Shown here in pieces: positions 57,698-64,000 of a stretch of 64,000 nucleotides of DNA. The stretch is from Balaenoptera acutorostrata (taxonomy: Eukaryota; Chordata; Mammalia; Artiodactyla; Balaenopteridae): positions 53,144,153 through 53,208,152 of the forward strand of contig NC_080081.1 of the NCBI RefSeq assembly GCF_949987535.1, written 5' to 3'. Positions within the stretch are counted from its first letter, which is position 1, and every line of letters starts with the position of its first letter. Under the pieces are notes generated by a model, which was not told where the DNA came from, searched no databases, and worked only from the letters and a program-made list of their open reading frames with translations. Made by a program: the position numbers and the translations under genes.

Positions 57698-57735
57698 TAC
57701 GTATATATACCTTATATATATATTTATTGAACAGT
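57545..57735 (+). mobile_element. L2 3' end with TA/GT microsatellite
   Basis: ATGCTCTGTGAGAGCAAGGA, CTGTGTCTTAACTACC, GACACAGCACATAGT and a TATTTATTGAAC end match the L2 terminus (GCTCC..GAGGGCAGGGACTGTGT...GCACATAG...AATATTTATTGAA). Confidence 0.72.
57640..57725. repeat. Compound (GT)/(TA)/(CA) microsatellite
   Basis: GTGTGTATATATATATACAT, a (AT)n run, then ACACACATATATAC and TATATATA. Splits the L2 3' end. Confidence 0.95.
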
Positions 57736-58795
57736 TGGAAGATTGTATGAATGTACCATCTATTTTGTTGGCCAACAGAAATCCTATTAATTCCTTTAAT
57801 GAATATTTCCCATCTTTCTAATATTGCAAGAGTTAAACCCAAAGGAAACCTACTTTATAAAATAAATTTGAATAACATTTATTTTTAACAAATTATTTAT
57901 TCACAATAAAGAAAAATGAAGTCACAGACATGTTAAATGCTTATATCATTAATCAAAATTGAGTATTATTCAAATATAACATTTTTACTAATTTTCTGAA
58001 ACCAAAATAGATAAGATATGTTCACCTGTTATTAAAGTTTCAGTTACTGAAGTGTAAAATTTTAATGAAAAGTCTTCCTAGGAAACTTTATATAAAAAAT
58101 TAGTTATACTGAATGGAAAATGTGTGAAACATATTTAATGTGTTAAGTAGTTAAAGCCAGTCTATTGTCAATAACATGCTTTTTTACAAAACTTCAAAAT
58201 ACATTATACAATTGAAAAAGTTTCAATTTTTATGTTTTAGGAATTCTTTCTAAATTGTTTATCATGCTTTTAACATAAAATTATTTTATAAACCTCATTA
58301 AATTTAAATCTTTACTTATTTGTGTTCTCTATACTCTAAATTTTAGCAGAAGTATCCATCCTGCAAACAATGCCATCATTTTTAGAAAACATCTAATAAA
58401 ACCTTCCACACAATTCAATTATTCATCTCCATTGGTCATGCCATCAACAGTTTGTAGGTACAAACTTTTTTACCTTCCATCCTTTCTTTCTTCCTTCCAA
58501 CCTACTAGGGTCATGGATCTGAGGTAGAATTAAGGATCCAAATTGTGCAAAACTAATGTGGTCACTATCACTTATCAAGTTCCAGTTTAGTAGAGAATAC
58601 GTATGTGTTGTTTCAAAACCTTCTAGGGAGCTTCCTTTGTGTAATTTGAAACTGGCTTCCCTACAAGGAGGACAGGAAGAGACTGAAGAAAGAGGAAAAC
58701 CATTCCAGATTGGTAGGTGGCAAGTTTCATAAGCAATGAGGCTTGTCTTGGGCAGCAGCAGGATGAGTAGATTTCCACACACAACTACCAGATCC
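57736..58795. other. AT-rich, no gene assigned
   Basis: The 112-codon minus-strand frame at 58444-58782 is the longest open frame in the block but shows no domain, signal peptide or repeat identity, so it is not called as a gene. Confidence 0.4.
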
Positions 58796-58799
58796 TTGA

Positions 58800-59202
58800 A
58801 TGAAATTTTGCCATTTGCAGCAACATGAATGGACTTGGGGGGTATTATGCTAAGTGAAATAAGTCAGAGAAAGGCAAATACTATATATATCACTTATATG
58901 TGGAATCTAAAAAATACAACAAACTAGTGAATATAAGGAAAAAGAAGTAAACTCACACATATAGAGAACAAACTAGTGGTTATCAGTGGGGAAAATGAAG
59001 CAGGGATGGGTACTATAGGGGTAGGGGATTAAGAGGTACAAACTGTTATATATAAAGGATATATTGTACAGCATGGGGAGTATAGCCAATATTTTATAAT
59101 AACTATACATGGAGTATAACCTTTAAAAACTGTGAATCACTGTATTGTACACCTGTAACTTATATAATATTGTACATCAACTATACTTCAATTAAAAGGT
59201 TT
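58800..59202 (+). mobile_element. L1 3' end (3' UTR), plus strand
   Basis: GCAACATGAATGGACTTGGG, TATTATGCTAAGTGAAATAA, GTCAGAGAAAGGCAAATACT, TGTGGAATCTAAAAAATACA, GGTTATCAGTGGGG, CTGTAACTTATATAATATTG, ACATCAACTATACTTCAATT. This is a well-conserved L1 3' terminus, 5'-truncated, with only a short A tail (AATTAAAAGG). Confidence 0.88.
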
Positions 59203-59539
59203 CCATAGAGGTCTTAACCCGTTTGGGCACATATTCAGTCTTGATGATCACAACAACACCTTACTCTCTCAAGGCTGTATCCTTGGAACAGCTCCCATTG
59301 TGGGAATTGTAAGCAGAATGTATGTTCCAAGGACAGGTGAGGGAGTGAGGAGCCTCTGATTGTCTGGGTCCAGCTTGTGGGTCAACCAGTGGTCATGTCC
59401 TCTTGATTAACTCCTCCAACCATATGTTAATCAAATCATTACAGAAAATTTTGAAATTATAACTATGCTAAATATTATGAGTAAGGAGGTTCATGGATCA
59501 ATCAGAGAACATAATAGAGGAATTTGACCTAGATAGAAG

Positions 59540-60770
59540 ATTTGAGAATATTTTCCTGGGAAAATGAAAGCAGAGCTGAGATGTGAAGAAAGATTAGGGG
59601 TTAACAGAGGAAATGCAGAGGGAAGAGCACTCCATGAACAGAAATAAAAGGTGAAAAAGTTGTGTGGCAGGAGAGCCTGTAATGCTTCATGGAGTTGAAA
59701 ACAGTCAGGATGACTGAGCCAAAGATAATAAGGAGAGTGTGGTATAGAATAAAGGAGGACAGAAAGACAGAGTCAGCCCATGTGTGAGAATATCTAGTGC
59801 ATATTTAGTATATCTAATCCTCAAATAAATGAAGAGGAGTTGAATGACTTTAAGCAAGAGAGTGAAGGGTAAGTGTTCTGTTACCAGACCATAGAATGAC
59901 TTTGTGTAAATCAGCAAAAGGGTTTGTTTCTTCATGACACTTTACTGCCATCTGCTAGGAAATTGCCAAATACCTATTTAAACTAATAAGATTATGGAGT
60001 GAAGCATGCCCCCTAAAGATGTTCAAAACACCACCTGCACTGCTTTAATCAGAAGTTGTGCATGACTGGAGAAGACCTTGTAAAAACAGCTTTATACTAA
60101 AGTGTGAAGGTAGCTGAACCTAGAGCAGAAGCAAAGAGAGTGCATAAACAACAATTTGCATGAGCAAAATTAACTGAAATTTGGATTTAATATTAGGGAT
60201 GAAAATGGATTTAACATATAATTAGAAGATAAAACTAACAGAACAATGTTATATATCAGATATGGGGAAGAGAAGGAAAGTCATTTGACACGTTGGTTTC
60301 TGGCTCATATAAGAGCAAGTACCATTCACTGTGACAAGAAACAATAGAAGAGAATTGGTTCTGGAGAAAAAAGAGGGGAGACCATTATTTCAGTTCTTCA
60401 CCTGTTAGTTTGGAGATATTTTGAAGTATTCAAGTGGTGACATCACGAGAACAGTAGATATAAATCTGAAGCTCAGTGGATAAATCTTAGCTGAAGATAA
60501 AATTGTAATCTTTGACTTATATGTGGAAACTATAGTTGTGTGCTTGGAAGAGACTGCCTTGGGAGAGAGTCAGTGTAGGTAAGAGTTAAGGGTATAGCAC
60601 CTGGGGTTATGGAGAGAACAATTATTCTTTGAATGTGATGGTGATTAACCATAATGAAAGTGGAAGTGTCACCAAAATCAAGGAAAAAATGAGTTTAAAG
60701 AAGGAAGGAGTCATCAATTGTATCAAATTCTACTGAGACAGAACATAACATAGAAAGTTTAGAAAAGCTT
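59540..60770 (-). mobile_element. L2 LINE, minus strand, decayed
   Basis: Plus-strand text is the reverse complement of L2: AGAGGAAATGCAGAGGGAAG (59602, 3' part) through AGACTGCCTTGGGAGAGAGT and AAGGAAGGAGTCATCAATTG, TATCAAATTCTACTGAGACA (RT part, 60700-60740). The order is right for one long minus-strand copy, but similarity is low in between. Confidence 0.5.
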
Positions 60771-60881
60771 TCTTTGGTTAACTTTTTCAAGTACTGTTTT
60801 AATTAAAGTGATGAAAATGAATTGATCTAGTTTGGAGTTGCCTACAGATTGTGTACGTAAGAAATGGAGGCAGCAATTAAA

Positions 60882-60955
60882 TATTGGGTTAGCCAAAAGT
60901 TCATTCTGTAACAGCCTATGGAAAAGCCTAAATGAACTTTTTGGCCAACTCAATA
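60882..60955. mobile_element. 70-bp mariner-type MITE with TA duplication
   Basis: TTGGGTTAGCCAAAAGTTCA (60884) and its near-exact reverse complement TGAACTTTTTGGCCAACTCA (60933-60952) form terminal inverted repeats that take up most of the element, with TA at 60882-60883 and 60954-60955. This is the standard design of a mariner-derived MITE of cetartiodactyls. Confidence 0.93.
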
Positions 60956-63455
60956 CTATTTTTGAGAAATATGGTTGAAAAGACCTAAAGATAAATCAGG
61001 GAGGTATAATAAAGAATGTAACAATAATTAGTACTGTTTTTACTTCATTAGCTTATTTTTGCTGTTGTTCCTATTTAATGTAAGATTCTCCAGCATATTT
61101 TAAAAAATATTTTTCAAAACTGTTTTTAACCTTATTGAGTCTTGTATTAAATATTTCATATATTGGATTATACTCTACTTATTTTAGGAGGGCAGATATA
61201 CTAAAGCTATCAAAATCAGAAGGAAATATTAAACAAGTAGCATTACATCTTGACTTTGAAAAATTGTTAGAATGTTAGGAGCTAAAGGAGGAAAGAGAGC
61301 TAAATGACAAAGTTTTCCATAGAATATTTGGAGAATCATGAGATGGCTGCTCTAGTAGCAGTTTCTTTTCCTGTAGTCATGAGATATAAGACTGGGAAAA
61401 TAAAATAAACTTTACTAGTTCAAAGTTTTAAATGCCAAGTCAAAGCTCTATGGAAGAATAGGGAGAAGAATGAGGCTAGAACATGAAAGATGGGGGTAGA
61501 AGAGATTCCTGTAGTTCACACAGCTGTCAGAATCATCATAATGAAACATCACAATTTTGGTGTAATTCTCATTGATGCAAACATATTTAGAAGCTGCCAG
61601 ATCTCTCTTCACCTGACGGTGTCACTGCTCTTGTAAAGGTCAATAAATACTTTCGTGAAGATCTTGCTGCTTCTCCTCACCCTTCTCCTGTGCTTGGGGT
61701 ACAGCCAAAATTATTCAAACAGCTCTTGAAAATTTAAACCCATACACATATTATCTTAGGCTGAAGCATGTTCTACTTGGAAATTTATAGTGACTCCTCC
61801 ACGTTAATCTACACATTTAAATTTAAAAATAAAATTTTAAAAGTATTAGTTTTCTTTAAATGTTTTAAAGCATTATATGCTTATTATAGAAAATATTCTA
61901 AACAGTATTTTAAAGTATCAATATTTAAACCTATATTTCTACCATCCAAGTTAATCATAGTTGAAAACATATGATAATATCTACTTCTGGGCAATTATAT
62001 TTATAATGTTTAGATAACAATAAGTTTTTAAATTTGCATCCTAAATTTTTTATAAAGATAATATGAAATACATATGTTTATTTCACCAGTTATTATCTTC
62101 CCTCCTCTCCTAATAAAAGCATGTTGATATTTTGGTGCATTATAATAGAATTTTCTGAGAAAATATTAAACAGCATAAAACATAATAGTTAAGAACATGA
62201 GTCTCGGTATTAAAAAAAAAATTTTAAATTTTTGTTTCTACACTTGTTATGTTCCTCTTTACTAAGTAGTCTAAGAAATGTTTCTTTAACTCTCAGTGAC
62301 TCCCTTTCAAAATAGTAATAGTTCAGATATGAAGACAGCTTGGTTATGTGTTACATATTAGAAAGCATCATCCATTATCCTTTTGTTAATGATGTAATGT
62401 CATTATCTTTAATTTTTGCCAATTTTGTATAAAAGATACAGCTCATTTTAATTTTAATGTATTGCTTACTAGTTAAATATGGAATTTTCAATCTAGACAT
62501 TTGACATTTAAATCTAATTTTCTGAGTTGGTTTCTCATGTCATTGGTCCATTTTTATTTTGAAGAGTCTTCTTTAATTTTTAAAAAATCATATCTTTTGA
62601 AAATTAGCCCTTTATCTGTCATATGTTTTTCTTTATTAAGTGCATTATTTGCACAATATTATAATACTTTGACTTATAGATGCCTCAAGTGATAGAAATA
62701 ATATATATACATATAGTTTGTGCATGTGTGTATATACATTCTTTTTTGAGCATAGAAATTCCTTCCCACTAACAAATAATATTAATAATCTTATTTGATT
62801 TCTTTAGTTATTTATTGATTTATTTTTTCATATTTAACTCTCAGATATATTCAGAAATTCTTTTAGCATTTGGTTAAGTAGGTATCCACCTTAGTTTATA
62901 TTTGGCTGAGCTAGGGAATTTTCATTGAAAATTTTCCAGAGACTTAAACGTTTCCTTTATCCATTAAATACTTAAACGTAATGTGGTCTATTTCTTCTTA
63001 TTATTTTTTCCCATGTGGATTACACTTTAATTATTATGTCTTTATACTATATCTTAGTCTCTGGCAAGCCTCTTGATAATACTCTCTTTTTGTTTGAGTG
63101 TTGGATGTATATTCTTGTCCACTTATTCTTCCACATTAACCTTAAAATCATTGGTCAAGTTTGGGGTGAAAATATCCCAGGGTGAGCTTGAATTGATTTT
63201 GTTTTAATCTATTAAATAAGTTAGGGAGAATTGAACTCTTTTTAAAAATGTGTTTTCTCAGTTAATGACATACTGACTCTTCATTTATTCATCTTTAATT
63301 ATTTTTCTAGATAAAATTATGTAATTTTCTTAGAAAAGATATGCAACATTTCTTGGTAGGTTTATATCTATTTTTTGTATTAAAATACTAGTTTGAGAAG
63401 ACTTATATTCCCTTATGTTTTCTAGCTGATTAATCTTGTGTACTGGATGGAAGTA
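60956..63455. other. 2.5 kb AT-rich, no gene assigned
   Basis: No domain, RNA gene or clear repeat hallmark was seen. Short TA-rich tracts occur at 62700-62740. Confidence 0.4.
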
Positions 63456-63459
63456 AGGA

Positions 63460-63670
63460 GTACAGTTATCCATCTCTAGACTCTCTGGGCTCAGATCTTG
63501 ATTATTTTGCTTTTCAGGTAGGGAAAATTACCTAATCTCTGAGTATAAATTAGTTCCTCTATAAAATTAAGATAATATTTCAATAATAATAATAATCTCA
63601 TTGAGTTGTGGTATGGATTAGATGAGTTTTTATGAGGCAAAGAGCTTGGTAAGGTCCCTATCTTCTGTGA
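63460..63670 (+). mobile_element. MIR SINE, plus strand
   Basis: CTCTGGGCTCAGATCTTGAT, AAATTACCTAATCTCTGAGT, ATAAAATTAAGATAATATTT, AATAATAATAATAATCTCAT, TGAGTTGTGGTATGGATTAG follow MIR order. Confidence 0.7.
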
Positions 63671-64000
63671 TGCACTCAATAAAACTTGGAAAATATGTAG
63701 GGAAAACTTTTTTATTATATGTGTATTTTCTTACTGAACTGCTTAAAGTTCTTATAAAACTTTTTATTCAATTTTGTTTAATAAATATTTCTGTCATTTA
63801 TATGTAATAATTTTCTCATTTCTATTTTCAACCCTTATACCTTTTATTTTTGATTTCTATGCTGGACTATTTATATCTAGAGGTTACATAATTTGCAACA
63901 CAGTAGGTTTAATAGTGGATTTTTGGTTGGAGTCCTTGAAAGGGTAAAAAAGCACACTAAATTTGAGTAATTAAAAAAATAATACAGAGACTATTTAAAA
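63671..64000. other. AT-rich window end, nothing recognised
   Basis: No gene or repeat assigned. Confidence 0.5.

Noticed and set aside
58444..58782. 112-codon minus-strand frame
   Set aside because: No recognised domain or signal peptide; such lengths are expected by chance in 64 kb.

Overview
This window is vertebrate nuclear DNA and carries no intact protein-coding gene that I can support. It is AT-rich, has long poly-T/poly-A runs and microsatellites, and is dense in mammalian interspersed repeats. Four nearly intact copies of a tRNA-derived SINE (RNA starting GGGCTTCCCTGGTGGCGCAG and ending in an AAATA-rich tail) match the CHR family of cetaceans, hippos and ruminants. No Bov-B or Bov-tA copies were seen. 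Low divergence and clean target-site duplications (TSDs) favour a cetacean. That placement is inference from repeat content, not from a gene.

Layout. 1-4.9 kb: mostly unassigned AT-rich DNA with one older CHR SINE and a possible micro-retroinsertion. 4.9-6.4 kb: a decayed processed pseudogene of BCR (C2 and RhoGAP part) on the minus strand; this is the only recognisable host protein-derived sequence. 6.4-12.6 kb: stacked L1 fragments, an old MaLR LTR, an L1 with an SINE inside it, and a MIR. 12.6-18.7 kb: mostly unassigned DNA with a Tigger/MER2-type DNA transposon, L2 pieces and a SINE inserted into an L2. 18.7-26.2 kb: an almost full-length L1 on the plus strand (5' UTR, broken ORF1, broken ORF2, 3' UTR, poly-A) with a SINE nested in ORF2. 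26.7-28.2 kb: a second L1 3' half on the opposite strand, giving a large inverted repeat with the first. 28-43 kb: old L2, MIR, L1M and MaLR fragments, one older SINE, one young SINE, and an unidentified poly-T/poly-A bounded block at 37.3-39 kb. 43-52 kb: a candidate LTR, an L1M ORF2 split by a MaLR LTR, a decayed ERVL-class provirus fragment (LTR, gag-like and pol-like remnants), L1ME pieces and a U6 retropseudogene with a perfect 16-bp TSD. 52-64 kb: a long L2 split by a MIR, microsatellites, an L1 3' end, an L2 on the minus strand, a 70-bp mariner MITE and unassigned AT-rich DNA.

There is no operon or pathway. The content is best read as a stratified record of insertions: L2/MIR oldest, then L1M/MaLR/ERVL, then the artiodactyl-whale L1 and CHR-1 elements, and last the CHR-2-like SINEs. 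I found no CRISPR array, no functional tRNA or rRNA gene, and no sign of an undescribed molecular system. The most distinctive items are the BCR retropseudogene, the inverted L1 pair, a SINE with an internal tandem duplication, and the unidentified block at 37-39 kb. All repeat names come from recognition by eye; edges are approximate unless a TSD is quoted.
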